Of a stretch of 64,000 nt of DNA, positions 43,018-52,344 are shown piece by piece. The position numbers and the translations under genes are program-made. Under the pieces are notes generated by a model. That model saw only the letters and a program-made list of their open reading frames with translations. It was not told the DNA's origin and searched no databases. The DNA is taken from contig RAZD01000021.1 of NCBI GenBank assembly GCA_003612525.1, forward strand, positions 1 to 64,000, in the 5' to 3' direction. Positions within the stretch are counted from its first letter, which is position 1. The number at the start of each line of letters is the position of its first letter. This DNA comes from a bacterium C-53 (GTDB lineage Bacteria; Bacillota; Clostridia; Lachnospirales; Lachnospiraceae).

Positions 43018-44226
43018 ATGTTAGTAGTAAAAAAGTTTGGCGGAACGAGTGTGGCCGATAAGGAAAGGATTTTCAATGTTGCAAAAAGGTGCATGAAATC
43101 CTATCAGGCAGGGGATGATGTAGTCGTCGTTCTCTCCGCAATGGGAAAAATGACAGATGTGCTGATTGATCAGGCAAAAGATATCAATCCAAATCCCTCA
43201 AAGAGAGAGCTTGATATGCTTCTGACTACAGGAGAGCAGACGTCAGTTGCGCTTATGGCGATGGCGCTTCATTCGCTTGGCGTGCCGGCGATCTCCCTGA
43301 ATGCGTTTCAGGTGGCGATGCATACGACGTCAAACTGTGGAAATGCGAGAATCAAGAGAATTGATTCCGAGAGAATACGTCATGAGCTTGATCAGAGGAA
43401 GATCGTAATTATTACAGGATTTCAGGGTGTCAACAAGTATGATGATTATACGACACTGGGAAGAGGCGGTTCCGATACGACAGCGGTTGCCCTTGCTGCA
43501 GCGCTCCACGCGGATTCCTGTGAAATATATACGGATGTGGACGGCATTTATACCGCCGACCCGAGGCTTGTGAAGAAAGCGCGTAAAATGAAAGAAATTA
43601 CGTATGATGAGATGCTTGATCTTGCCACACTCGGAGCAGGTGTGCTCCATAATCGTTCGGTGGAGATGGCCAAGAAATATAATGTACCGTTAGTCGTTCG
43701 TTCCAGTCTGACAGATGCAGAAGGAACCGTAGTGAAGGAGGATGTAAAAGTGGAGAGAATGTTAGTCAGCGGTGTTGCCGCGGATAAGAATGCGACGAGA
43801 ATTTCAGTAGTTGGACTGGAGGACAGACCGGGTGTGGCGTTCCGGCTGTTTGATGCGCTTGCAAAAGCCAATATTAACGTGGATATGATCCTGCAGTCAA
43901 TCGGGCGTGAGGGAAAGAAGGATATTTCGTTTACGATTCCGGAGGATGTTGCGGACGAAGCGTTGAATGTCATTGAGAAAAATATGGAGAGATTGAAGGC
44001 GGAGAAAGTGGACTGCAAACGAAACGTGGCGAAAGTATCTGTTGTCGGAGCCGGTATGATGTCCAATCCGGGTGTTGCTGCAAAGATGTTTGAGTGCCTT
44101 TATAACTCCAATATCAATATTAATATGATCTCGACATCAGAAATCCGCGTTACGGTGCTGATTGATGAAAAGGAAGTAGAAAAGGCTATAAATGCGGTAC
44201 ATGAAGCATTTGGCCTTGAAGATTAA
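43018..44226 (+). CDS. lysC: Aspartate kinase
   Basis: 402 residues. First step of the aspartate family. VVKKFGGTSVADKERI at the start, TTGEQTSVALMAMAL, GRGGSDTTAVALAAALHAD and YTDVDGIYTADPRLV in the kinase domain, then two ACT domains (RISVVGLEDRPGVAFRLFDA and VSVVGAGMMSNPGVAAKMFE) for feedback by lysine and/or threonine. GGAGG before ATG. Its stop is followed in 23 bp by glnA. Confidence 0.95.
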   Translation: MLVVKKFGGTSVADKERIFNVAKRCMKSYQAGDDVVVVLSAMGKMTDVLIDQAKDINPNPSKRELDMLLTTGEQTSVALMAMALHSLGVPAISLNAFQVAMHTTSNCGNARIKRIDSERIRHELDQRKIVIITGFQGVNKYDDYTTLGRGGSDTTAVALAAALHADSCEIYTDVDGIYTADPRLVKKARKMKEITYDEMLDLATLGAGVLHNRSVEMAKKYNVPLVVRSSLTDAEGTVVKEDVKVERMLVSGVAADKNATRISVVGLEDRPGVAFRLFDALAKANINVDMILQSIGREGKKDISFTIPEDVADEALNVIEKNMERLKAEKVDCKRNVAKVSVVGAGMMSNPGVAAKMFECLYNSNININMISTSEIRVTVLIDEKEVEKAINAVHEAFGLED

Positions 44227-44248
44227 AAACAAAAAAGGGGGAAGGTTT

Positions 44249-45679
44249 ATGGACAGAAGTGAAACGATTCAAAAGTTGTGTGAGGAAAAGCAGATCCGCA
44301 TGATTGATTTCAAGATGACGGATATCGACGGGCGGTGGCGTCATATCACAATTCCGGTTGAACGCTTCAACGAAAATGTTTTTACTTATGGGATTGGGTT
44401 TGATGGTTCAAACTATGGGTACGCGCCGATTGAAAAGAGCGATATGGTATTTCTGCCGGACCCGGATACTGCTTATGTGGACCCGTTTGCCGAGGTGCCT
44501 ACGCTTACAATGTGCGGAAATGTCTGTACGATAGGGGCAGGGGAAAATAAGCCGTTTGACCAGTATCCGAAGAATGTAAGCTTACGGGCAGTAGAATACA
44601 TGAAGGAAAGCGGCATTGCAGATCAGATGGTTATCGGACCTGAGTTCGAATTCTATCTGTTCGATCAGGCACGTTTTGAAGTGTCGCCCCAGCGTTGTGG
44701 ATACCAGATTGATACGAAGCAGGCGGACTGGAACTGCAGTCTGGATACACCGGGAAACAATGGTTATGAGGTGCCTTATAAGGGAGGATATCATGTGTCA
44801 TCGCCTCAGGATGTGGGATATGATTTAAGAAGCCGCATGTGCATGATGATGGAAGACTGGGGGATTCAGGTAAAATATCACCATCATGAAGTGGGTGGAC
44901 CGGGCCAGATGGAAATTGAGGTTGAGCTTGCGGATATGCCTGATATGGCGGATAATACGATGATTATCAAATATATTATTAAGAATATGGCGGCAAAGGA
45001 GGGAAAGACAGCTACCTTCCTGCCAAAACCGATTTATCAGGAAGCCGGAAGCGGCATGCATGTGCATATGCTGCTTTTAAAAGACGGTAAACCTTTGTTC
45101 TATGATGAGAATGGTTATTCGGGATTAAGCCGTACTGCCCATTATTTTATCGGGGGACTGTTAAAGCATATTGCGTCTTTGTGTGCGTTTACAAATCCGT
45201 CCACAAATTCTTTTAAACGTCTTGTCCCAGGGTATGAGGCCCCTGTTACGATCGGGTATGCGACATCGAACAGAAGCGCTGTAATCCGGATTCCTGCCTA
45301 TGCCAAATCACCGGAAACAAAGCGGTTTGAGCTCCGCAATCCTGATGCGACTGCAAATCCTTATTATGCGTATGCCGCAATTCTTATGGCAGGGCTTGAC
45401 GGCATTGAGAATCAGATTGACCCGGCAGAAAACGGCTGGGGTCCGTATGATTTCAATTTATATACTTTGTCAGAGGAGGAACAGAAGAAGATTCAGGGAC
45501 TTCCAAAATCTCTTGGTGAAGCTTTGGATGCGCTTGAGGCGGATCATGAGTATCTTACAAAGGGAGGCGTATTCCCGCAGCGGCTTATTGACGTATGGGT
45601 TGCACGCAAGAGGGAAGAGTTAAAGAAACTTCTGCAGATTCCAAATCCGGCGGAATTTAAGATGTATTATGACTTATAA
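44249..45679 (+). CDS. glnA: Glutamine synthetase
   Basis: 476 residues. Joins ammonia to glutamate. IDFKMTDIDGRWRHITIP and FDGSNYGYAPIEKSDM open the beta-grasp domain; the catalytic domain has IGPEFEFYLFD, HHHEVGGPGQMEIEV, GSGMHVHMLLLKDGK, the adenylylation-like loop region NPSTNSFKRLVPGYEAPV and NRSAVIRIPAYAKSP. FELRNPDATANPYYAYAAIL follows. Start at 44249 follows GGGGGAAGG; the longer frame from 44192 overlaps lysC and is rejected. Last gene before a terminator. Confidence 0.95.
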   Translation: MDRSETIQKLCEEKQIRMIDFKMTDIDGRWRHITIPVERFNENVFTYGIGFDGSNYGYAPIEKSDMVFLPDPDTAYVDPFAEVPTLTMCGNVCTIGAGENKPFDQYPKNVSLRAVEYMKESGIADQMVIGPEFEFYLFDQARFEVSPQRCGYQIDTKQADWNCSLDTPGNNGYEVPYKGGYHVSSPQDVGYDLRSRMCMMMEDWGIQVKYHHHEVGGPGQMEIEVELADMPDMADNTMIIKYIIKNMAAKEGKTATFLPKPIYQEAGSGMHVHMLLLKDGKPLFYDENGYSGLSRTAHYFIGGLLKHIASLCAFTNPSTNSFKRLVPGYEAPVTIGYATSNRSAVIRIPAYAKSPETKRFELRNPDATANPYYAYAAILMAGLDGIENQIDPAENGWGPYDFNLYTLSEEEQKKIQGLPKSLGEALDALEADHEYLTKGGVFPQRLIDVWVARKREELKKLLQIPNPAEFKMYYDL

Positions 45680-45702
45680 AAAACTTTATCTGTATTAGGC
45701 CC

Positions 45703-45742
45703 GAAGCGGTTTCCCAGAGGGATGGGATGCCGCTTCTTTTGT
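45703..45742 (+). terminator. Terminator after glnA
   Basis: GAAGCGG / CCGCTTC outer stem with inner CCC/GGG, then TTTTGTG. Confidence 0.75.
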
Positions 45743-45903
45743 GTGAAAAAGGTAAAAATAATCTATGAAGAGTCAGGAAATTATATGTTTTCCTGTTCCT
45801 GGTCAAAAATCTCTAAGAAACAGTCAAACAATTCTATTTCAATGCAAATTTGGAGAAGATAAAATAAATGTATCAAAAGGAGATATTTTGAAAGGAGAAG
45901 ACA

Positions 45904-47268
45904 ATGAAAAAAGGTTTATTAAAATGGCTGGGATTGTTTATGTCGGCGGCGCTTGTTCTGGGATGTACGGGATGCGGTAGCAGCAGCGCGCCGGCGGATA
46001 GTGGCAACGAAGCGCCGATAACAGAGTCGGAAGATAATGGAACGCCGGTGGAAGAAGATGATGCACAGGCATCAGGTGAAAAGGTAACAATTACATTGTG
46101 GTCACAGTTTTCTGATCCGAATTCAACGGACGGCAATTATGTTGCTTTTTATAATGCGCTTGAATCCATAAAGACAGATATGCCTGATGTGGAGGTAGTA
46201 CATGAAGGAACGGAATCGGAATCTTATAAAGTAAAGCTTAAGACGGCTATGGCAGGGAATGAACTTCCCGATGTGTTCTTTAACTGGGGTGCGGGAACGA
46301 TGAAGCCGTATGTGGATGCAGGATTGGTGCTGCCTCTTGACGAGTACATGACAGATGATATTAAGGGCAGGATTCTGGGGGGAACGCTTGACAATTTTAT
46401 CTTTGACGGAAATACATACGGGTATCCGTACAGTGTTGCAGTTGCTTCTCTTTATGTCAATACGGAGCTGTTTGAACAGAATAATGTAAAGGTGCCAGAA
46501 ACATATGCAGAGCTTCTTGAGGCGGTAGATGCATTTAAGTCTGCCGGCATCACACCGATTTCGCTTGGAGAAAAAGATTTGTGGCCGGGACTTATGATCT
46601 ATGGAATTCATGCAATCCGTATGGCAGGGGCAACGGACTTTAATGCAGCGTTGAATGGCACAGCGTCCTTTAACACACCTGAGCTTGTGGAAGCGGCGAA
46701 GCTTGTGCAGGAGCTGGCAGCAAGAGGCGGTTTTGGTGAAAGTGCAATGGGTACCTCGGAAGATGATGCAGTCGCAGCATTTAAGCAGGGAAAAGCGGCA
46801 ATGATGTTTATGGGAAGTTGGTTAAACGGTGATTGTGAAGCGGATGATGCAGCAGTAAAAGGGAAAATCAATGTCATTAAATTCCCGGCTGTCGACGGTG
46901 GCAAAGGTACGGAAGATGAATTCCACGGGGGTTCCGGTGAAACCTTTCTGGTAAGCAGTGGTACAGAGTATCCAGCGGAAGCAGCGGCAGTTGCACAGTA
47001 TATCTGTGAGAAAATGTCAAAAGACCAGTACTTGGCAGGCTCTGGAATGCCTGCTTGGGAAGCGGACATGGGAAATACTTCGGATGTGAACCGTCTGTCG
47101 CAGGAAATTGCATCTTTGACAGCAGATGCGACAGGATACGTATACTGGTTGGATTCTTTAACCGGAGGTGCTAAAGCGGATACGATCATGGATGAAATTG
47201 CAAAACTAATCGATGGTTCCGTAACACCGGAAGACTTCTGTATAAACCTTCAGACGTTAAACGAGTAA
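45904..47268 (+). CDS. ABC transporter sugar-binding lipoprotein
   Basis: 454 residues. The N-terminus MKKGLLKWLGLFMSAALVLG then Cys21 is a lipoprotein signal with lipobox VLGC. An acidic linker follows, then a family 1 extracellular solute-binding fold (VTITLWSQFSDPNSTDGNYV, DVFFNWGAGTMKPYVDAGLV, YPYSVAVASLYVNTELFEQN, FKQGKAAMMFMGSWLNG). It delivers sugar, probably a plant cell-wall oligosaccharide given the GH43 gene, to the two permeases downstream. No ATPase gene is present; such importers share a common MsmX-like ATPase. AAAGGAG precedes ATG. Confidence 0.92.
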   Translation: MKKGLLKWLGLFMSAALVLGCTGCGSSSAPADSGNEAPITESEDNGTPVEEDDAQASGEKVTITLWSQFSDPNSTDGNYVAFYNALESIKTDMPDVEVVHEGTESESYKVKLKTAMAGNELPDVFFNWGAGTMKPYVDAGLVLPLDEYMTDDIKGRILGGTLDNFIFDGNTYGYPYSVAVASLYVNTELFEQNNVKVPETYAELLEAVDAFKSAGITPISLGEKDLWPGLMIYGIHAIRMAGATDFNAALNGTASFNTPELVEAAKLVQELAARGGFGESAMGTSEDDAVAAFKQGKAAMMFMGSWLNGDCEADDAAVKGKINVIKFPAVDGGKGTEDEFHGGSGETFLVSSGTEYPAEAAAVAQYICEKMSKDQYLAGSGMPAWEADMGNTSDVNRLSQEIASLTADATGYVYWLDSLTGGAKADTIMDEIAKLIDGSVTPEDFCINLQTLNE

Positions 47269-47278
47269 ATATGCAAAG

Positions 47279-47311
47279 AAGAATCCGGAATTCATTTTCG
47301 GATTCTTTTTG
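47279..47311 (+). terminator. Attenuator hairpin between binding protein and permeases
   Basis: AAGAATCCG / CGGATTCTT stem followed by TTTTTG. In sugar ABC operons such hairpins lower permease transcript relative to the binding protein. Confidence 0.75.
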
Positions 47312-47339
47312 TAATCAGTTTTTGGAAAGGAGAGAGTCT

Positions 47340-48215
47340 ATGCAGCGGATTTTAGGAAATAAAAAAGCGTATCTGGTATTTGTTCTTCCAGCATTTATTA
47401 TATATGTTGTGATGGCTTTTGTGCCGATCATGATATCTGGATATTATAGCGTAATGGAGTGGGATGGAATCGGAGATAAGGTTTATACAGGCATCAGCAA
47501 TTATCTGGAGCTGGTAAAAGATGAAGCATTTCTGCTTTCAGCCAGAAATTCACTGATTCTGGCTGTGGCTTCGATTGTCGGCCAGTTAATTCCGGCGCTA
47601 TTTTTTGCCCTTGTGCTTGCAAGAAACGTAAAGGGAGAGAAGGTTTATCGTACCATTTATTTTATACCGGTGTTACTCTCCACAGTAGTGATCGGCCAGT
47701 TGTTTTTGAAGATATATAATCCAGATTATGGTGCATTGAATGCGATTATAAAATGTTTCGGAGGAAAAGGAGCGGACTGGCTCGGTGATAAACGATTTGT
47801 GCTTGCGGCTTCGTTCTTCCCGATTATCTGGCAGTATATTGGTTATCATATGTTGATTCTTTATACGGGAATCAAAAGTGTTCCTTCAGAAATATATGAG
47901 GCAGCTCAGATTGACGGTGCAACGGAAACTCAGATGGCAGTTCATGTTACAATTCCCTTGATTAAAAATACGATGAAAGTAAGTCTGACATTTGCTGTGA
48001 TCGGTTCTTTAAAGTTATTTGATCTGATCTGGGTATTAACAAAGGGTGGGCCGCTTCATGCAAGTGAGGTGCCAAGTACATTGATGTATACCTCCATATT
48101 TACCCGAATGGAATACGGAATGGGGAGTGCAATGGCAGTATTTATTGTGGTGGAATGTCTGCTCTTCTATTTTGTCATTGAGAAGTTTTTTAAAGTAGAA
48201 GCTATTACATATTAG
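47340..48215 (+). CDS. ABC sugar transporter permease, MalF type
   Basis: 291 residues, six membrane segments (AYLVFVLPAFIIYVVMAFVP at the start). The EAA loop YEAAQIDGATETQMAVHVTI-PL that docks the ATPase is clear at about residues 185-205. ATG 47340 is chosen with AAAGGAG upstream; an earlier ATG at 47271 falls inside the attenuator. Confidence 0.92.
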   Translation: MQRILGNKKAYLVFVLPAFIIYVVMAFVPIMISGYYSVMEWDGIGDKVYTGISNYLELVKDEAFLLSARNSLILAVASIVGQLIPALFFALVLARNVKGEKVYRTIYFIPVLLSTVVIGQLFLKIYNPDYGALNAIIKCFGGKGADWLGDKRFVLAASFFPIIWQYIGYHMLILYTGIKSVPSEIYEAAQIDGATETQMAVHVTIPLIKNTMKVSLTFAVIGSLKLFDLIWVLTKGGPLHASEVPSTLMYTSIFTRMEYGMGSAMAVFIVVECLLFYFVIEKFFKVEAITY

Positions 48216-48227
48216 AGGGGGAGGAAA

Positions 48228-49055
48228 ATGAAAATAAACGTAACAAAAGTATTTTTACATATTTTATTGGCAGCATTTGCAATTGTGCAGGTTTACCCTC
48301 TGATTTTTCTTTTGTTTTTTTCACTGAAGGACAATAATGAAATATATAGTGGAAATGTGATGGGAGTTCCACATAAACTCCACTGGGAAAATTACCATAA
48401 TGCGTTATTTAATGCTAATGTGGGACATTATCTGGTGAACAGCATTTTTGTGACGGCAGTTGTTATTGTGGTATCGGGTATCCTTGCATGTATGGTTTCG
48501 TATGCGATTGCGAGGATGCGAGTAAGAGGTAATAATATTGTAAAAACATTTTTTTCGATCGGTCTTATGATACCACTCCATGCAGTACTGCTTCCTGTGT
48601 TTATTATGCTTCGAAATCTGAAAATGTTAGATACATATCAAGCGATCATTGTTCCATATATTGCGTTTGCGCTGCCAATGGCAATTTTCTTCATGATCGG
48701 ATTTTTCCAAACACTGCCGCTTGAATTGGAGGAATCGGCATTTTTGGACGGTTGTGGTATATTCAGGACGTTCTTTACGATTATACTGCCACTTGTAAAA
48801 CCGGCGCTTGCAACAATCTCGATATTTACGTTCTTGTCTACATGGAATGAGATGATGTTTGCAATCACATTCATCAATTCTGAGAAATACAGGACACTGA
48901 CTGTCGGAATCATGCAGATGGTAGGTCAGTATACAACGGACTGGGGAAGCATGGGGGCAGGACTGGTGGTTGCGACGCTGCCGACGGTTATCATCTATCT
49001 GTTATTCAGTAATCAGGTGCAGAGCGGTATGGTAGCAGGGGCTGTAAAGGGATAA
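48228..49055 (+). CDS. ABC sugar transporter permease, MalG type
   Basis: 275 residues, six membrane segments starting VFLHILLAAFAIVQVYPLIF. EAA loop LEESAFLDGCGIFRTFFTII-LPLVKPAL at about residues 165-190. C-terminus reads SNQVQSGMVAGAVKG, typical of carbohydrate MalG-type proteins. GGGGGAGG before ATG, 12 bp after the first permease. Confidence 0.92.
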   Translation: MKINVTKVFLHILLAAFAIVQVYPLIFLLFFSLKDNNEIYSGNVMGVPHKLHWENYHNALFNANVGHYLVNSIFVTAVVIVVSGILACMVSYAIARMRVRGNNIVKTFFSIGLMIPLHAVLLPVFIMLRNLKMLDTYQAIIVPYIAFALPMAIFFMIGFFQTLPLELEESAFLDGCGIFRTFFTIILPLVKPALATISIFTFLSTWNEMMFAITFINSEKYRTLTVGIMQMVGQYTTDWGSMGAGLVVATLPTVIIYLLFSNQVQSGMVAGAVKG

Positions 49056-49080
49056 AAATTTGGAAAGGAAGGATATGATC

Positions 49081-50724
49081 ATGAAATTAAAGAATCCGGT
49101 ATTAAGAGGATTTCATCCTGATCCGAGTATGATAAGGGTAGGAGAGACGTATTATATTGCGTCTTCAACTTTTGAGTGGTGGCCTGGCGTGAGGATACAT
49201 GAATCAAAGGACATGGTAAACTGGCGGTTACTTACCTGCCCGCTGAATGAGAAGCGGCTGCTTGATATGACAGGCAATCCAGATTCTGGCGGAATCTGGG
49301 CGCCGGATTTATCTTATTATGAGGGGAAGTTTTATCTGGTATATACGGATGTCAAGGTAACAGACGGTTCTTACAAAGATTGTGTTAATTATCTGACCAC
49401 AGCGGTAGATATTATGGGGCCGTGGTCTGATCCGGTTGTATTAAATACGGCAGGGTTTGATGCGTCGCTTTTTCATGATGATGACGGGAGAAAATATCTT
49501 GTTAATCAGTATTGGGACCCAAGAAGCTTTCATCATCCATTTTACGGGATTTTGTGCACCGAATATTCGGAGCAAGAGCAACGCCTCATCGGGGAACCGC
49601 GTGTAATTTACAGAGGTACGATTGATCGTTTTACTGAAGGTCCTCATTTATACAAAATAAACGGATATTACTATTTGTTTGTGGCACAGGGCGGGACCGT
49701 ATATGCACATCAGGAGCGCGTAGCGAGGGCTGAATCTCTCGATGGCATATTTGAGACACAGCCGGGAGAGCCGTTTTTGACGACACTTGATGCGCCATTT
49801 CACTCGATTCAGAAGGCGGGACATGGGTCACTGGTGCAGACGGCAGCAGGCGAATGGTACTTTGCACATTTGATGGGCCGGCCGCTTCATCATGATACAG
49901 AATCTGTTGCAGAGGTGAGGGGATGGTGTCCGCTTGGACGCGAGACCGGGATTCAAAAGGTGATTTGGGATGATGACGGGTGGCCGCACATTGTCGGTGG
50001 GCATAAAGGAATGGAGGAAGTAGAGGCACCACAGGATGTGCAAGAGTGTATATGGGAGCCAGACTGCCCGGAAAAGGATGATTTTGACGATGAGAAGCTA
50101 AATCATCATTTCCAGACATTAAGGGTACCATTAGATGAACATACGCTTTCACTTAAGGATTGTCCGGGGCATTTGCGACTCTATGGAAGGCAGTCTTTGG
50201 CGTCTGCATTTTTACAGGCGCATGTGGCCAGAAGGTGGCAGAGCTTCACTTTTGATGCACAGACGAAGGTTGCATACCGACCGGTTACGATTCAGCAGGC
50301 AGCAGGTCTTACCTGTTATTATAATACGAAGAACTGGTCTTGCATTCAGGTGACATGGAACGAAACATATGGAAGAGTCATCGATGTGGTGGCAACGGAT
50401 TTGGGAAAAACATTCAGTGTGTATAAGGATACCCCGGTTCCTGTTCCGGTGGATGCAGAATATGTGTTTCTGAAGGTAGAAGTCAGAGGAATCCATTATC
50501 AATATTTCTATTCTTTTGACGGGAAAACATGGAACGGAACAAATTATATTTTTGATTCCGCGGGACTGTCAGATGAATACATTAAAGCAGTTTATGATGC
50601 AGCGTTCACGGGAGCATTTGTGGGTATGGTGAATGTTGACGGACTGGGGACGGCAATTCCTGCTGATTTCGATTATTTTATTTATAAAGAGCTCAATGCG
50701 AAGGTAGACGGAAAGTATATATAA
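49081..50724 (+). CDS. Glycoside hydrolase family 43, probable beta-xylosidase
   Basis: 547 residues. Five-bladed propeller with catalytic base Asp14 in RGFHPDPSMIRVGETYY, the pKa-modulating Asp in AGFDASLFHDDDG and general acid Glu in DRFTEGPHLYKING. The C-terminal part (about 340-540) is the beta-sandwich common in xylosidases (HFQTLRVPLDEHTLSLKD start). No signal peptide, so it acts inside the cell on imported xylo- or arabino-xylo-oligosaccharides. Start at 49081 with AAAGGAAGG 8 bases upstream. Linked to the importer genes. Confidence 0.92.
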   Translation: MKLKNPVLRGFHPDPSMIRVGETYYIASSTFEWWPGVRIHESKDMVNWRLLTCPLNEKRLLDMTGNPDSGGIWAPDLSYYEGKFYLVYTDVKVTDGSYKDCVNYLTTAVDIMGPWSDPVVLNTAGFDASLFHDDDGRKYLVNQYWDPRSFHHPFYGILCTEYSEQEQRLIGEPRVIYRGTIDRFTEGPHLYKINGYYYLFVAQGGTVYAHQERVARAESLDGIFETQPGEPFLTTLDAPFHSIQKAGHGSLVQTAAGEWYFAHLMGRPLHHDTESVAEVRGWCPLGRETGIQKVIWDDDGWPHIVGGHKGMEEVEAPQDVQECIWEPDCPEKDDFDDEKLNHHFQTLRVPLDEHTLSLKDCPGHLRLYGRQSLASAFLQAHVARRWQSFTFDAQTKVAYRPVTIQQAAGLTCYYNTKNWSCIQVTWNETYGRVIDVVATDLGKTFSVYKDTPVPVPVDAEYVFLKVEVRGIHYQYFYSFDGKTWNGTNYIFDSAGLSDEYIKAVYDAAFTGAFVGMVNVDGLGTAIPADFDYFIYKELNAKVDGKYI

Positions 50725-50727
50725 AGG

Positions 50728-50757
50728 AAAGAGGGACAGCACTAGGTTGTCCCTTTT
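50728..50757. terminator. Bidirectional terminator between GH43 and response regulator
   Basis: AAAGAGGGACA / TGTCCCTTTT stem with loop; T-runs on both strands. The response-regulator stop codon lies in the loop. Confidence 0.75.
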
Positions 50758-52343
50758 CTGTAATCCCTGACAGATTTGCCGGTATATTTTTTAAAACAGT
50801 TACTGAAATAATATGCATCGGGTATACCGACGGATTCCGCAATTTGGTACGCTTTTAAATCAGTTGTATTCAGAAGCTCAATGGCGCGTTCCATACGAAG
50901 GCGATTTAAGTATTTGGAAAAGCTGAATCCAAGTTCTCTTTTAAAAATACGACTTAAATAACTGTCATTCATATGGAATTTTTCAGCCACAAAACCAAGA
51001 GATAGCGCCGGATTCGTAATTTCTTCCTGAATATAATGCATGACATCCCACAACATGGATTTACTCTTGTTTGTCCTGTATGTGGCAATTTCTGAAGTAA
51101 GTCTGGTCAGGAAGGCGCTCGTCTGATTGCGCAAGTCAGCGCTTTCTGGTTCAAGCAGTATGGAGAGAAATGAATTTCCCGAATTCGGAAACAGTTCCTT
51201 AAGTGGAATTCCAATATCGTTTGCCACGTTAATGGCGGAAGATAACAAGGTCATGGATAAGAGCCTTGCATGCTCTAGAGAGATCAGATTCCCGTCACTG
51301 TTAAGATATAGCGAGGGAAGTAGTTTCTGAACGGAATCAGGGAGTCCGGCTTTTACATAAAACCTGATGTCCTCAAGCCCTTCTGGTGTGGAATTCCAGA
51401 TAGTATTCTGCACATGGATATCGTTCTGATAGATGACGATCGGCTGATTCGGCGTATACTGGCTGAATTTTAAGGACTCCAGTGCCTCAAAATATGAATT
51501 TTCAGCTTTGTAGAAATTGTCGTATGGGTTTCCAATGCCAAATAAAATGGTATTTCCAGATGTCTGGTAAATACTGCGTTGGATTTGTTCGCACAGCGTA
51601 ACAACTCGGATGGCAGGTGAATAGGCAAGAAGAATCAGGTGGTGGTTATTGTCTGCAAGAACTTCGATCTGCGGATTTCCGGTCAGATAATTTTTGATAA
51701 ATTCCAGATTTTTCATATCCTGAAGAATTCGTTCTTCTTCTGTCAGGCTGCCCAGATGGGGAGCATGGGCTTCTATGAGCGTGATCTGAATGTAAGAAGG
51801 AATTCCCGACGGATAATAGTAGGTGATTTGCCTTTCCGTAGATGCCGTGTGAGCGCTGTTCTCGCAGAATTCGAGTAAAAAGCGTTCCCGTAGGACGGAA
51901 TAGTTTTTTTCCAATATTTTTTTCAGATGATCATATTCAAACCATTGGCGGCGCTCAATTTCGATCTGCTCCCGTAGCTTTAAAAGGGTTGATTTTAAAT
52001 CATTGCGATTAATTGGCTTTAAAAGAAAATTTGAGATGCCAAGTTCGATGCTTTGGTGCGCATAATCAAAATCTTTGAAAGCGGTCAGGATTACAATCCT
52101 GATATGCGGATATTGCTGAGTTACGATACGGCATAATTTTAGGCCGTCCATATAAGGCATTCGTATATCTGTAAAAAGAATATCCGGGAGCTGTTCCTCC
52201 ATGATGGAAAGAGCATCCTGCCCTGATACCGCTTCTGCGATAATTTCCATATTGAGAGCGCTCCAGTCAATGCTTGTAATCAACATTTTTCGTGTTAGCT
52301 CTTCGTCATCGACAATTATGACTTTAAGATTCAGTTCTTTCAT
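50742..52343 (-). CDS. AraC-type response regulator (YesN-like)
   Basis: 533 residues. N-terminal receiver with VIIVDDEELTRKM (acidic pocket Asp12, Asp13), phosphorylation Asp59 in LFTDIRMPYMDGL, and Lys in LLKPINRNDL. A long middle region contains a degenerate GGDEF-like stretch. The C-terminal AraC helix-turn-helix pair has LSLGFVAEKFHMNDSYLSRI and YQIAESVGIPDAYYFSNCFK. It starts 1 bp after the kinase stop with GGAG upstream, so both are co-translated. Likely switches the facing importer-GH43 operon in answer to sugar. Confidence 0.92.
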   Translation of the reverse strand: MKELNLKVIIVDDEELTRKMLITSIDWSALNMEIIAEAVSGQDALSIMEEQLPDILFTDIRMPYMDGLKLCRIVTQQYPHIRIVILTAFKDFDYAHQSIELGISNFLLKPINRNDLKSTLLKLREQIEIERRQWFEYDHLKKILEKNYSVLRERFLLEFCENSAHTASTERQITYYYPSGIPSYIQITLIEAHAPHLGSLTEEERILQDMKNLEFIKNYLTGNPQIEVLADNNHHLILLAYSPAIRVVTLCEQIQRSIYQTSGNTILFGIGNPYDNFYKAENSYFEALESLKFSQYTPNQPIVIYQNDIHVQNTIWNSTPEGLEDIRFYVKAGLPDSVQKLLPSLYLNSDGNLISLEHARLLSMTLLSSAINVANDIGIPLKELFPNSGNSFLSILLEPESADLRNQTSAFLTRLTSEIATYRTNKSKSMLWDVMHYIQEEITNPALSLGFVAEKFHMNDSYLSRIFKRELGFSFSKYLNRLRMERAIELLNTTDLKAYQIAESVGIPDAYYFSNCFKKYTGKSVRDYRKGTT

Positions 52344-52344
52344 T

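Noticed and set aside
45765-45980. Short frame before the sugar-binding protein
   Set aside because: No ribosome site, overlaps the lipoprotein start; probably promoter region.
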